From positions 1,240,001 through 1,304,000 of the forward strand of contig NZ_FOWC01000001.1 in NCBI RefSeq assembly GCF_900115345.1: a stretch of DNA of 64,000 nucleotides, in the 5' to 3' direction. How positions within the stretch are numbered: position 1 is the stretch's first letter; every line of letters starts with the position of its first letter. Shown piece after piece: positions 42,330-51,076 of the stretch. The position numbers and the translations under genes were made by a program. A model generated the notes under the pieces. It was not told where the DNA came from, searched no databases, and saw only the letters and a program-made list of their open reading frames with translations. The DNA comes from Amycolatopsis rubida (lineage in GTDB: Bacteria > Actinomycetota > Actinomycetes > Mycobacteriales > Pseudonocardiaceae).

Positions 42330-43400
42330 GTGAGCGAGTCCACGAGCGCCACGTACGCAGCCGCCGGGGTCAGCATCGACGCCGGGGACCAGGCCGTCGA
42401 GCTGCTCAAGCCACACGCCGAGCGGGCGACAAGGCCCGAGGTGCGCGGCGGGGTCGGCGGTTTCGCCGGGCTCTTCTCACTCAAGCTCGACAAGTGGAAA
42501 GAGCCGATCCTCGCCTCGTCCACGGACGGCGTCGGCACCAAAATCGCGGTCGCGCAGGCGCTCGACAAGCACGACACGGTGGGCATCGACCTGGTCGCGA
42601 TGGTCGTCGACGACCTGGTCGTCACCGGGGCCGAACCGCTGTTCCTCCAGGACTACATCGCGGTCGGCAAGGTCGTGCCGGAGAAGATCGCGGCGCTGGT
42701 CGGCGGCATCGCCGAGGGCTGTGTCCAGGCGGGCTGCGCGCTGCTCGGCGGCGAGACGGCCGAGCACCCCGGCCTGATGGGCGAGCACGACTACGACCTG
42801 TCGGCCACCGGCGTCGGCGCGGTCGAGGCGTCCGCGCTGCTGTCGCCGGAGAAGGTCCGCCCCGGCGACATCGCCATCGCGATGGGCTCGTCCGGCCTGC
42901 ACTCGAACGGTTACTCGCTGGCCCGGCACGTGTTGCTGGACATCGCGCGGATGCCGCTGGACGGACACGTCGAGGAGTTCGGCCGCACCCTCGGCGAGGA
43001 ACTGCTCGAACCCACCAAGATCTACGCGAAGGACTGCCTCGCGCTGGTCGCCGAAACCGAGGTGCGCACGTTCGCGCACATCACCGGCGGCGGTCTTGAG
43101 GCGAACCTGGCGCGCGTGATGCCGCGTGGCCTCGTCGCCAAGCTCGAACGCGGCACCTGGACGCCCGCGTCGGTGTTCGCCCTGATCGGGCAGCGCGGCA
43201 AGGTCGAGCGCGCGGAGCTGGAGAAGACGTTCAACATGGGCGTCGGCATGGTCGCGATCGTGTCCGCCGAGGACGTCGACCGGGCGCTGGCGGTGCTCAC
43301 CGCGCGGCACGTGCCCGCGTGGATCCTCGGCGACGTCCAGCCCGCCGAAGACCCGGACGGCCCGCGCGCGGTGCTGTCCGGCGACCACCCGCGGTTCTGA
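42330..43400 (+). CDS. purM: Phosphoribosylformylglycinamidine cyclo-ligase (AIR synthetase)
   Basis: A 356-residue enzyme closing the imidazole ring (FGAM to AIR with ATP). TYAAAGVSIDAGDQAVELLK, STDGVGTKIAVAQA, GIDLVAMVVDDLVVTGAEPL, LLGGETAEHPGLM and HITGGGLEANLARVMP are diagnostic. GTG 42330 is ideally placed after AGGGAG; ATG 42306 would overlap purF by 11 bases and lacks a good ribosome-binding site. Operon with purF. Confidence 0.95.
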   Translation: MSESTSATYAAAGVSIDAGDQAVELLKPHAERATRPEVRGGVGGFAGLFSLKLDKWKEPILASSTDGVGTKIAVAQALDKHDTVGIDLVAMVVDDLVVTGAEPLFLQDYIAVGKVVPEKIAALVGGIAEGCVQAGCALLGGETAEHPGLMGEHDYDLSATGVGAVEASALLSPEKVRPGDIAIAMGSSGLHSNGYSLARHVLLDIARMPLDGHVEEFGRTLGEELLEPTKIYAKDCLALVAETEVRTFAHITGGGLEANLARVMPRGLVAKLERGTWTPASVFALIGQRGKVERAELEKTFNMGVGMVAIVSAEDVDRALAVLTARHVPAWILGDVQPAEDPDGPRAVLSGDHPRF

Positions 43401-43433
43401 AAGCCGCTTGCCCCGTCTTGAGACACTGAGGAC

Positions 43434-43862
43434 ATGGCGGAGGACGTACGCGTCGGCGCCCGGTTCGTGATCCCGGGCGCCGAACTGCGCGAGCGGTTCT
43501 CCCGATCCTCAGGACCGGGCGGACAAGGCGTGAACACGACGGACTCGCGCGTCGAGCTGTCGTTCGACGTCGCGGGCTCCGCCGTGATCCCGCCCGCGCT
43601 GAAGGAACGCATCACGGCCCGGCTGGGCACCCGCCTGGTCGGCGGAGTGCTGACCATCGCGGCCAGCGAATACCGCTCCCAGCTGATGAACCGCGACGCG
43701 GCACGGGAACGGCTCGCCGAGGTGCTGGCGAAGGCTTCCGCGCCGCCGCCGGCCAAACGGCGTCCCACCAAGCCTTCGCGAGGCTCGAAGGAACGCCGTC
43801 TGGCAGCGAAGAAACGCCGCAGCGACGTGAAGCGCGGCCGCGGCGGCCGATACGACGACTAG
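43434..43862 (+). CDS. arfB: Ribosome-rescue peptidyl-tRNA hydrolase ArfB
   Basis: A 142-residue ArfB/YaeJ-type protein (class I release-factor GGQ domain without codon recognition). SRSSGPGGQGVNTTDSRVEL holds the catalytic GGQ and the tail KRRPTKPSRGSKERRLAAKK is the basic extension that enters the empty mRNA channel of stalled ribosomes. It ends RYDD-stop. The last 24 bases around the stop are repeated at 44964-44987 beyond a P450 remnant. Confidence 0.92.
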   Translation: MAEDVRVGARFVIPGAELRERFSRSSGPGGQGVNTTDSRVELSFDVAGSAVIPPALKERITARLGTRLVGGVLTIAASEYRSQLMNRDAARERLAEVLAKASAPPPAKRRPTKPSRGSKERRLAAKKRRSDVKRGRGGRYDD

Positions 43863-43863
43863 C
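43840..43863 (+). repeat. Direct repeat copy 1 (arfB 3' end) flanking the P450 remnant
   Basis: These 24 bases at the end of arfB match 44964-44987 at 22 of 24 positions, including a perfect TACGACGACTAGC. Both copies carry the TAG stop. Together they bracket about 1.1 kb containing only degraded sequence. Confidence 0.8.
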
Positions 43864-43953
43864 GTTGTTGATCACTGCGGGTGAAGGTGCGCCTGGCGGT
43901 ATCGCTCAATTGCCTTCCTGCGGCGTCTTTTTCGTTTTCGCTAATTCTGGAGA

Positions 43954-44933
43954 GTGACGCGACCTCCTGAACGGCGAGTTCTTGCCGAAGTCGTTTACGC
44001 ACGTCTCGGCGCTATCCGGCAGGTCTGCCCGGTGGCGAAAAGCTCCGCGCACGGCGGGTTTCACCTGCTGACCGGCTACGACGAGATCCCGGAAGCGGCC
44101 AACAACGGTGACATATTCAGTTCGTATGTGCAGGGCCTCGGTGCTGCGGATGTCGTAGCCGAAGATGCCTGGATCTGATGACAATCCGCCGCCGCGAGCG
44201 CCATTATTTGAATTTGATGGTCAGCCGCACCTGGCTTGGCGTCGCGGCTTTGCTCGGCATTCCGGAAGACGGGAGGGGGTTGCTGGCGGACCAGGCCAAG
44301 AGACTTGTTAGCGCCGAAAGCCAGCAGGAAGCCGAGGCACGCGGCCGGGAATACGCGAAACTCCTTCTCGGCCATATCCGCGAACGCGCTGGCATGCCGC
44401 GAGACGACATGCTGTCAGACGTGATCCACGCCGGTTTTGGCGAGCGACAGGTGCTGCGCTTCGCGTCGCTGATGGTCGCCGCCGGGCAGTTGACCACCAC
44501 CGACGCCGCAGCCACGATGGCGCTGCTGCTCGCCGAGAACCCTGACCTGAGGGACCGGGTCCGCGACAGGCCCAAAGCGCTGGACGAGTTCATCGAGGAA
44601 GCAGTCCGGCACGAACCGGCGGTGGCGGCAACCGGCCGAGCCGTCGCCCAGTCGACCACACTGGGCGGAGTGCCGCTCGACGCCGGGGATCGGGTTTTGC
44701 GCGCCTGGGGAAGCGCCAATCGTGATGAACGACATTTCAACGACGGCGGCGTCTTCCGGCCGGAACGCGGGCGGACGAATCCGGCTCATCTCGGATGCCC
44801 GACCCGAGTTGCGTGTCATGTCGCAGGAACTGGTTGCGGCATTGCCGGACATGCGGCTTCAAGCAGATGCCCGGCCTGCGGCGTGATACGTGGGGTGCGG
44901 GAGGTGCCGGTCGAGTGGTCGACAACTGGGTAG
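43954..44933 (+). pseudogene. Cytochrome P450 remnant
   Basis: The first frame (GTG 43954) reads a P450 N-terminus, HGGFHLLTGYDEIPEAA, then stops at 44176-44178. A second frame from ATG 44178 gives the I-helix LMVAAGQLTTTDA, the K-helix EEAVRHEP (ExxR), and the PERF-like FNDGGVFRPERG, then loses the frame near 44785. The heme loop FGxGxHxCxG is absent; a C-terminal P450 segment (ELRVMSQELVAALPDMRLQ) appears in another frame and GVIRGVREVPVEW in the first. With an internal stop, a frame change and no heme Cys it cannot be active. Confidence 0.75.
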
Positions 44934-44934
44934 C

Positions 44935-44978
44935 CGTACCGGTCGCCGCAACGACAGTGCGTCGCGGCGACCGGTACG
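44935..44978. terminator. 15-bp inverted repeat after the P450 remnant
   Basis: CGTACCGGTCGCCGC (44935-44949) pairs perfectly with 44964-44978 across a 14-base loop. It lies between the P450 remnant and the convergent acetyltransferase and its right arm overlaps the second direct repeat. It could terminate both. Confidence 0.6.
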
Positions 44979-44987
44979 ACGACTAGC
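44964..44987 (+). repeat. Direct repeat copy 2 flanking the P450 remnant
   Basis: Second copy of the 24-base sequence found at the arfB 3' end (43840-43863; 22 of 24 identical). Its CTAG also supplies the stop of the convergent acetyltransferase. Confidence 0.8.
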
Positions 44988-45714
44988 TCAGCGACAAGTG
45001 CACACACTCACCGGCAACGCGGTACCCAGCACGGCGATACACCGTCCCGATTCCCACATCGCCTGGCGTGAGGAACGCCGTTTCCGCACCGCGTTCGTGG
45101 GCGAGGCGCGTGAGGTGCGCGGTGATCGCCGTCGCGATGCCTTGGCCGCGGTGTTCGACGGCCACGGCGATGCCGACGATTTCCGTCGCGCCGGACACGA
45201 TGTCCAGTGCGATTCCGCCGCCCACAATGGTTTCGCCGCGTTCGGCTAGGACCGTCAGGTAGTCGCGGTTGCGTTCGACATCGGCGTCCGACACCTCGGG
45301 CGACTCGCCGAAAGCGACGTTCTGCACGGACCGCAGGCGACGGAATTCATCGTCGGACGACGGTTCACGCAGCTGAATGTGTTCTGGCGCATCACAATCG
45401 ACGAGATCTTCGACGCTGCAGGTCATCACCGGCACTCGCCGTTCCAGCGTGAACCCCGCGGCGACGAGAGTTGCCTCGACGTCCGGAGCGGCTTCGGTGA
45501 AGAACTCCAGCCGGGGCCGGAGGTCTCGTTGCCGGTAAGCGGAAATCAGGAGAGCGATCTCGGCGGACGAGGGCTTCGCGCCGTCGTCGGGGATGGCGTA
45601 GTTCTCCATCGGATGCGAGCTGTCCTTGGCGAAGGTCGCCAGGAACGGGCCGATTCGCTCGGCGTCGCGGCCGATCGGTGCGGTCGCGCGGACGTATGCC
45701 TGAAGGGCGGACAT
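44983..45714 (-). CDS. GNAT family N-acetyltransferase
   Basis: A 243-residue protein with a C-terminal GNAT domain. EIVGIAVAVEHRGQGIATAI is the acetyl-CoA pyrophosphate-binding motif A (RGQGI/A) and VGIGTVYRRAGYRVAG the motif B region. The N-terminal ~120 residues form a second, degenerate GNAT-like half. Substrate unknown. ATG 45714 begins the recognisable protein; the frame upstream to 45834 is Pro/Arg-rich and not convincing. Its stop lies inside direct repeat copy 2. Confidence 0.85.
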   Translation of the reverse strand: MSALQAYVRATAPIGRDAERIGPFLATFAKDSSHPMENYAIPDDGAKPSSAEIALLISAYRQRDLRPRLEFFTEAAPDVEATLVAAGFTLERRVPVMTCSVEDLVDCDAPEHIQLREPSSDDEFRRLRSVQNVAFGESPEVSDADVERNRDYLTVLAERGETIVGGGIALDIVSGATEIVGIAVAVEHRGQGIATAITAHLTRLAHERGAETAFLTPGDVGIGTVYRRAGYRVAGECVHLSLS

Positions 45715-45894
45715 CTCTGGTGGAGGCCTTTCGAGAAGAAGGAATGCGCGGGCAGCACAAAACTGGCAACCCCACGCCGGGCGCGCAGGCCGACAGCTCA
45801 GGCCAGGCGGCCGGGGTGGGCCGTGGCGGAGCACATAGGCATTCCTTCGTCCGAAACGAACTTCCCGCTCATCGTCTCAGACCGGGCAACCGAA

Positions 45895-46791
45895 TTAACG
45901 GCTCAGCGCGGCGCGTGCTTGGTCCACGATCCGGGCCAGGTGCACGCCTCGGCGGACGTCGCAGGGATGTGTGGTCGTTCCGCACGACACCATCGCGGCG
46001 AAATCGTCCAGCAGTGCGGTGTACGCGTCGTTCGCCGTGCCGGTGCGGCCCAGCGTGCGCAAGCCGTGCTCGCCGAAGACCGAATACTCGACCACCGTCG
46101 GCTGAACCGGCAGGCGCAGGCTGAGCGTCGCGGTGCTCGTGATGCCGCCCTCGTGTTCGAGCAGCAGTTGCCACAGGTCCTCAGGGCCGCGGTGTGCGGC
46201 AAGGACGCCGGTGATCGGGCCGAGTGCGGCGTCGAGCAGGTCGAACGCGTGCGGGCCGATGTCGGCGAGCGCGCCGGCGGCCGGATCCTGTCGCCAGGCC
46301 GAGGTCGCGTACTTGCCGGCGAGCAGCGCGCCGGACAGCCACCGCACGCTGCCGCCTCGCCAACCGCCAGCGGCGGTGACGCCGTCCAGCCAATCGCGCG
46401 TCTGCTGAGCGAACCGCAGCGTCAGCATCACCAGCGAAGCGACGCCAGCCGACGTCACGGCGTCGGCGAGCCGCTCCGCCGTGGCCAGGTCGGCGGCGAT
46501 CGGTTTCTCCAGGATCAGGTGTTTTCCCGCCTCCGCGGCGCGGGTCGCCAGGTCGGCCTGCACCGTCGGCGGCACGGCGAACGCGAGCGCGTCGACCTGC
46601 TCGAACAGCTCGTCCAGATCGCTGGTGGGCACGGCGTCGTAGGCCTGCGCGAGCGCGGCGGCGGCTTCTGGCCGACGGCTCCACACAGCACTGAGCACGG
46701 TCCCTGGATGATCCGCGAGCCCGGGAGCGTGCACCGTGGTGGCCCACGGTCCGGTTCCTACGAGGCCGACGCGCAGCTGGTCCTGTCCCAC
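45895..46791 (-). CDS. Gfo/Idh/MocA family oxidoreductase
   Basis: A 298-residue NAD(P)-dependent dehydrogenase-like protein. The Rossmann start LRVGLVGTGPWATTVHAPGL is followed by VWSRRPEAAAALA, the conserved EKP in HLILEKPIAADLATA and GALADIGPHAFDLLDAALG. It probably acts on a sugar or inositol-type substrate. GTG 46791 is seven bases after TACACT (complement of 46799-46804), so leaderless. It is divergent from the cobalamin operon, sharing the short region before the riboswitch. Confidence 0.87.
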   Translation of the reverse strand: MGQDQLRVGLVGTGPWATTVHAPGLADHPGTVLSAVWSRRPEAAAALAQAYDAVPTSDLDELFEQVDALAFAVPPTVQADLATRAAEAGKHLILEKPIAADLATAERLADAVTSAGVASLVMLTLRFAQQTRDWLDGVTAAGGWRGGSVRWLSGALLAGKYATSAWRQDPAAGALADIGPHAFDLLDAALGPITGVLAAHRGPEDLWQLLLEHEGGITSTATLSLRLPVQPTVVEYSVFGEHGLRTLGRTGTANDAYTALLDDFAAMVSCGTTTHPCDVRRGVHLARIVDQARAALSR

Positions 46792-46844
46792 GCTCGGAAG
46801 TGTAGGTGTGTCCGCGGTCGCTTCCGGCGGGGCCTGCGGTGCGT

Positions 46845-46960
46845 TAACGTCGACAAGTTCTTCGCCACGAACGGGGGAAGCCGGTGAGAATCCGGCGCTG
46901 GCCCGCAACCGTGAGCGGCCCCCGGGAGGGACCGCGAGCCGGATCGCCCGTCGTGGTCCG
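46845..46960 (+). ncRNA. Cobalamin riboswitch
   Basis: The hallmark core GGGGAAGCCGGTGAGAATCC, continuing through GCTGGCCCGCAACCGTGA, is followed by a B12-box-like AGCCGGATCGCCCGTCG (46938-46954). These match the AdoCbl riboswitch consensus in order and spacing, about 25 bases before ATG 46983. B12 binding should reduce expression of the downstream uptake genes. Exact ends are approximate. Confidence 0.92.
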
Positions 46961-46982
46961 ATCGATGCGAGGTACATCTGAC

Positions 46983-47633
46983 ATGCGGTTCGTGCACGCG
47001 CGGCACTGGGGGCGAGTCCTCGTCGGCTGTGCTCTTCTCGTCGCTACCGGTTTGGGCGGGGCGTCCTCCGCCTCCGCGACCACGCCCGGCAAGGGCGCCG
47101 ACGGCTACTGCCAGGACGACAACGGCGTCACGGTGATCGTCGACTTCCAGGGGCTTGGCGGCGAAACCCTCATCCGGTGCGCGCCCGGCAAGCAGGAAAA
47201 CGGCGTCACCGCGCTGCAAAACGCTGGCTTCGAACTCACCGGCGCGGGCAAATACGGCCTGGCCGTGATGTGCAAGATCGAGAGCAAGCCCGCCGACCAG
47301 ACCTGCACCGGGATGCCGCCGGAGCAGGCGTCGTGGAGCTTCTGGACCGCCACCAACGGCGGCAAATGGGAGTCGGCGCAGGTCGGCGCGCAGAGCTGGA
47401 AGCCGCCTGCCGGAGCGTTCGAGGGCTGGTCGTTCGCGATCGGCAAGTCCTACACCGAGTATCCGCCGCCGCGCACCGAGCCGGTGCGCAAGGCCAACGC
47501 GCCCGCCGCGGCCCCGGCGTCCACTTCGGACAGCGGGTTCCCGTGGGGCCTGGTGATCGGCATCGTGGTCGTCGTGCTGCTCGTGGTGGCCGGGACGGTC
47601 GTCGCGGTGCGCCGCAGGCGTGCTGCGGAGTAG
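46983..47633 (+). CDS. Surface-anchored transcobalamin-like (DUF4430-type) protein
   Basis: A 216-residue protein: signal peptide (~1-32, ending ASSASA), an extracellular domain with four Cys (43, 66, 97, 108), then a Pro/Ala linker and a C-terminal helix (VIGIVVVVLLVVAGTVVAV) followed by RRR as a stop-transfer anchor. WSFWTATNGGKWESAQVG and GAFEGWSF resemble the C-terminal domain shared by transcobalamin/intrinsic factor and DUF4430. With the riboswitch upstream and ECF genes downstream it likely captures cobalamin at the surface. The fold assignment is from motif resemblance only. Confidence 0.7.
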   Translation: MRFVHARHWGRVLVGCALLVATGLGGASSASATTPGKGADGYCQDDNGVTVIVDFQGLGGETLIRCAPGKQENGVTALQNAGFELTGAGKYGLAVMCKIESKPADQTCTGMPPEQASWSFWTATNGGKWESAQVGAQSWKPPAGAFEGWSFAIGKSYTEYPPPRTEPVRKANAPAAAPASTSDSGFPWGLVIGIVVVVLLVVAGTVVAVRRRRAAE

Positions 47634-48699
47634 TCCGCGAGCGCTCCATCCCGGCGCGTGGTGGGTGTGGGCGCTCGCGCTCGCCGTCGCCGCGAGCCGG
47701 ACCACGAACCCGGTTCTGCTCGCTTTGGTGATCGCGGTGGCCGGGTTCGTCGTGGTGCTCCGCCGCGGCGACGCGCCGTGGGCGCTGGCGTTCCGGATGT
47801 ATGCCTGGATCGCCGCGGTGATCCTGCTGTCGCGCGTGCTGTTCCGGATCCTGATCGGCGGCGAGGACGGCGGCCACATCCTGTTCACGCTGCCGGCCAT
47901 CCCGCTCCCGAGCGTCGCGGCCGGCATCCAGCTCCTCGGCCCCACCTCGGCCGAGGAACTGCTCGGCGGGCTGTACGACGGGCTCCGGCTGGCCACGATC
48001 GTGCTCTGCGTCGGTGCCGCGAACGCGCTGGCGAACCCGAAACGCCTGCTCAAGGCTGTGCCCGGGGCGCTCTATGAGGTGGGGACGGCAGTCACTGTCG
48101 CGCTGTCCGTGGCCCCGCAGTTGGTCGAGAGCGTGCAGCGGGTGCGTCGCGCGCGTCGACTGCGCTCCGGGAAGACGCGCGGCCTGCGGTTCGTGAAGGG
48201 GATTTTCGTGCCGGTGCTCGCCGACGCCATGGACCGGTCGCTGCAACTCGCCGCGGCCATGGATTCCCGAGGCTACGGGCGGCGCAACTACCTCTCTCCG
48301 CGCGTCCGGATGCTGATCGCGACCTGCGTGTTGGCCGGTTTGGTCGGCGTCGCGGTGGGGGTCTACGGAGTGCTCGACGGGTCCGCGTCGTGGCTCGGCG
48401 TGCCGATGCTCGTCGCCGGTCTGGTGCTGGCCGCCGCCGGATTCGTGCTGGGCGGGCGGCAGATCCGCCGCACGACCTACCGGCCTGACCCGTGGCGGCT
48501 GCCGGAAACGCTGGTCGCGCTGTGCGGCGTCGCGACCGCGGTGCTCGTGCTGCTCGCCGACCCGGTTTCGCTCACCACCCCGGCCAGCCCGCTGACCTGG
48601 CCGGAGCTGCCGCTGCTGCCGGCCGTCGCGGTGCTGATCAGCGTGCTGCCCGCTTGGTTCGCGCCGCGTCCGGCGCTGGTGTCGGAGGTCGCCCGATGA
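47620..48699 (+). CDS. ECF transporter transmembrane component (EcfT)
   Basis: A 359-residue membrane protein. Hydrophobic helices surround the cytoplasmic coupling segment RSLQLAAAMDSRGYGRRNY, whose Ala-x-x-x-Arg-Gly-x-x-x-Arg motif contacts the ATPases. GTG 47620 overlaps the previous gene by 14 bases and its stop overlaps the ATPase start (ATGA). Extra C-terminal helices make it longer than a typical 260-residue EcfT. It transmits ATP energy to the S component encoded two genes later. Confidence 0.88.
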   Translation: MLRSSPRALHPGAWWVWALALAVAASRTTNPVLLALVIAVAGFVVVLRRGDAPWALAFRMYAWIAAVILLSRVLFRILIGGEDGGHILFTLPAIPLPSVAAGIQLLGPTSAEELLGGLYDGLRLATIVLCVGAANALANPKRLLKAVPGALYEVGTAVTVALSVAPQLVESVQRVRRARRLRSGKTRGLRFVKGIFVPVLADAMDRSLQLAAAMDSRGYGRRNYLSPRVRMLIATCVLAGLVGVAVGVYGVLDGSASWLGVPMLVAGLVLAAAGFVLGGRQIRRTTYRPDPWRLPETLVALCGVATAVLVLLADPVSLTTPASPLTWPELPLLPAVAVLISVLPAWFAPRPALVSEVAR

Positions 48700-50294
48700 T
48701 CGAGTTTTCACACGTCAGCGTCACCTACGACGGGGCTGACCAGCCGGTGCTCCGGGATGTCGACCTCACGATCGAGGAGGGCGAACTCTGCCTCGTCGCC
48801 GGACGCACCGGAGTCGGCAAGTCGACCTTGCTCGGTGCGATCAACGGTCTCGTCCCGCATTTCAGCGGCGGCACCCTGACCGGGCGCGTCAAGGTCGACG
48901 GGCTCGACACCGCGACGCATCCGCCGCGTGAACTGGCGTCGGTCGTCGGCGTGGTCGGGCAGGATCCGCTGGCCGGATTCGTCACCGACACCGTCGAGGA
49001 AGAACTGGCGTACGCGATGGAGCAGCTCGCCGTCGCGCCGGACGTGATGCGCAAACGCGTCGAGGAAACCCTTGATCTGCTGGGCATCGCCGAACTTCGC
49101 GACCGTCCACTTCGGACGCTATCCGGCGGGCAGCAGCAACGCGTCGCGATCGGCGCGGTGCTCACGGCGCACCCGAGCGTGCTGGTGCTGGACGAACCGA
49201 CGTCAGCGCTCGACCCGACCGCGGCCGAGGAGGTACTGGCCGCGATCACGCGCCTGGTGCACGACCTTGGCACGACGGTCGTCGTCGCCGAGCACCGGAT
49301 GGAACGCGTCGCGCAGTACGCCGACCGCCTGCTCTACCTGCCCGGCGGCGGCACCGTCGTGTCCGGCCAGCCAGCGGAGGTTTTCGCCGAGACCGATGTC
49401 GCCCCGCCGATCGTGGAGCTGGGCCGACTCGCGGGCTGGTCGCCGCTACCGCTGTCGGTCCGCGACGCGCGCCGGCTCGCCCGTCCGCTCCGGGAACGCC
49501 TGGCCGAGCGCCGCCCTGCCGAGACCGTGAAAAGCTCTGGCGAAGCAGTCCTCAAGGCGAAGGGGGTGCGGGTCCGGTACGGCGGCGTGAACGCGGTAAG
49601 GGGCGTTGACCTGCGGCTGGACCGCGGCGAGGTCGTCGCGCTGATGGGCCGGAACGGCTCCGGCAAATCCTCCCTGCTGTGGGCGTTGCAGGGCAGCGGA
49701 CCTCGCTCGGACGGCACGGTCGACGTCCTCGGCGCGGACCCGAAGACGCTCCGGTCACGGGCCGCCCGCACGCGCGTCGGGCTGGTCCCGCAGACCCCGT
49801 CCGACCTGCTGTATCTCGATTCGGTCGGGGCGGAATGCCGACAGGCCGATGGTGAATCCGGCGTCGACGCGGGCACTGCCCGGAAGCTGCTCGACCGCCT
49901 CGTGCCGGGCATCAAAGACCACACCAACCCGAGAGACCTCTCCGAAGGCCAGCGACTCGCCTTAGTTCTCGCCGTGCAACTCGCCGCCGCCCCGCCGGTC
50001 GTGCTGCTGGACGAACCGACCCGCGGCCTGGACTACCCGGCGAAACGGCACTTCGCGACCATCCTCGCCGACCTGGCCGCCGACGGGCACGCGGTGCTGC
50101 TGGCCACCCACGATGTCGAGTTCGTCGCCTCCGCCGCGCACCGCGTCGTGGTCCTCGCCGAGGGCGAGGTGGTCGCCGACGGCCCGACTGCGGACGTAGT
50201 GGTGGCCTCGCCCGCCTTCGCGCCGCAGGTGGCGAAGATCCTCGCACCGGAGCCGTGGCTGACTGTGGACGCGGTGGCGAAGGCGCTGGCGTGA
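48696..50294 (+). CDS. ECF transporter fused ATPase (EcfA-EcfA')
   Basis: A 532-residue protein with two ABC domains in one chain. The first has Walker A GRTGVGKST, signature LSGGQQQR, Walker B VLVLDEPTSALD and His in VVAEHRME; the second has GRNGSGKSS, signature LSEGQRLAL (modified), VVLLDEPTRGLD and LLATHDVEF. It replaces the usual EcfA/EcfA' heterodimer. ATG 48696 and its stop overlap both neighbouring genes by 4 bases. Confidence 0.92.
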   Translation: MIEFSHVSVTYDGADQPVLRDVDLTIEEGELCLVAGRTGVGKSTLLGAINGLVPHFSGGTLTGRVKVDGLDTATHPPRELASVVGVVGQDPLAGFVTDTVEEELAYAMEQLAVAPDVMRKRVEETLDLLGIAELRDRPLRTLSGGQQQRVAIGAVLTAHPSVLVLDEPTSALDPTAAEEVLAAITRLVHDLGTTVVVAEHRMERVAQYADRLLYLPGGGTVVSGQPAEVFAETDVAPPIVELGRLAGWSPLPLSVRDARRLARPLRERLAERRPAETVKSSGEAVLKAKGVRVRYGGVNAVRGVDLRLDRGEVVALMGRNGSGKSSLLWALQGSGPRSDGTVDVLGADPKTLRSRAARTRVGLVPQTPSDLLYLDSVGAECRQADGESGVDAGTARKLLDRLVPGIKDHTNPRDLSEGQRLALVLAVQLAAAPPVVLLDEPTRGLDYPAKRHFATILADLAADGHAVLLATHDVEFVASAAHRVVVLAEGEVVADGPTADVVVASPAFAPQVAKILAPEPWLTVDAVAKALA

Positions 50295-51076
50295 CCGATT
50301 TCCTGGGCCCGGCCGTCCGCATCCGGCACCGCACGGCGCTGGTGCTGACGGCGGCCGTCGTGATCGGGCTCGCGATGTTCTGCTGGCCGCTGCTTGCCCG
50401 CAGCACCGTGGGCACCTCCGCGCACGTGACCGACGCGCCGTTCGTTTTCCTCGTGACACTGCCGGTGCTGATCTTGATCGTGCTGGCCGAACTGTCCAGC
50501 GGCGGACTCGACGCGAAGGCCCTCGCGCTGCTCGGCGTGCTGTCCGCGGTGAACGCCGCGCTGCGTCCGCTCGGCGCGGGCACCGGCGGGATCGAGCTGG
50601 TGTTCTTCCTGCTCGTGCTGGCCGGGCGGGTCTTCGGGCCGGGCTTCGGCTTCGTCCTCGGCTCGACGTCGCTGTTCGCGTCCGCGCTGCTCACCGGCGG
50701 CGTCGGGCCCTGGCTGCCGTTCCAGATGCTGGCGTCGTCGCTGGTCGGGCTGGGTGCCGGGCTGCTGCCGCGCCGGGTGAAGGGCCGGTGGGAGATCGCG
50801 ATGCTGGCGCTCTACGGAGTGGTCGCCGCGTACTTCTACGGCCTCGCGATGAGCCTGTTCACCTGGCCGTTCCTGGCGAACCACACCGCACTGGACTTCG
50901 TCCCGGGCGGCCCGCTCGGCGAGAACCTGCACCGGTTCCTGGTCTTCACCGTGCTGACGTCGACGTTGGGCTGGGACACCGGTCGCGCGCTCACGAACCT
51001 GGTCGCGATCCTCGTGCTGGGCCCGGCGATCCTGACGGTGCTGCGCCGGGCCGCACGACGAGCGGCGTTCAGCTGA
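50291..51076 (+). CDS. ECF transporter S component, probable cobalamin specificity subunit
   Basis: A 261-residue integral membrane protein with six or so helices. ALALLGVLSAVNAALRPLGA and FGFVLGSTSLFASALLTGGV fit the ECF S-component fold, in which the N-terminal AxxxA helix docks on EcfT. The riboswitch and gene order point to cobalamin (CbrT-like) rather than another vitamin. GTG 50291 overlaps the ATPase stop (GTGA). Its 3' end overlaps the convergent hydrolase by 8 bases. Confidence 0.85.
   Translation: MTDFLGPAVRIRHRTALVLTAAVVIGLAMFCWPLLARSTVGTSAHVTDAPFVFLVTLPVLILIVLAELSSGGLDAKALALLGVLSAVNAALRPLGAGTGGIELVFFLLVLAGRVFGPGFGFVLGSTSLFASALLTGGVGPWLPFQMLASSLVGLGAGLLPRRVKGRWEIAMLALYGVVAAYFYGLAMSLFTWPFLANHTALDFVPGGPLGENLHRFLVFTVLTSTLGWDTGRALTNLVAILVLGPAILTVLRRAARRAAFS

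Noticed and set aside
42306..42330. ATG 42306 as purM start
   Set aside because: GTG 42330 has a well-placed AGGGAG and gives the usual N-terminus; the ATG would overlap purF without an RBS.
43906..44375. Minus-strand short frames over the P450 remnant
   Set aside because: They lack protein features and the plus strand shows clear P450 motifs.
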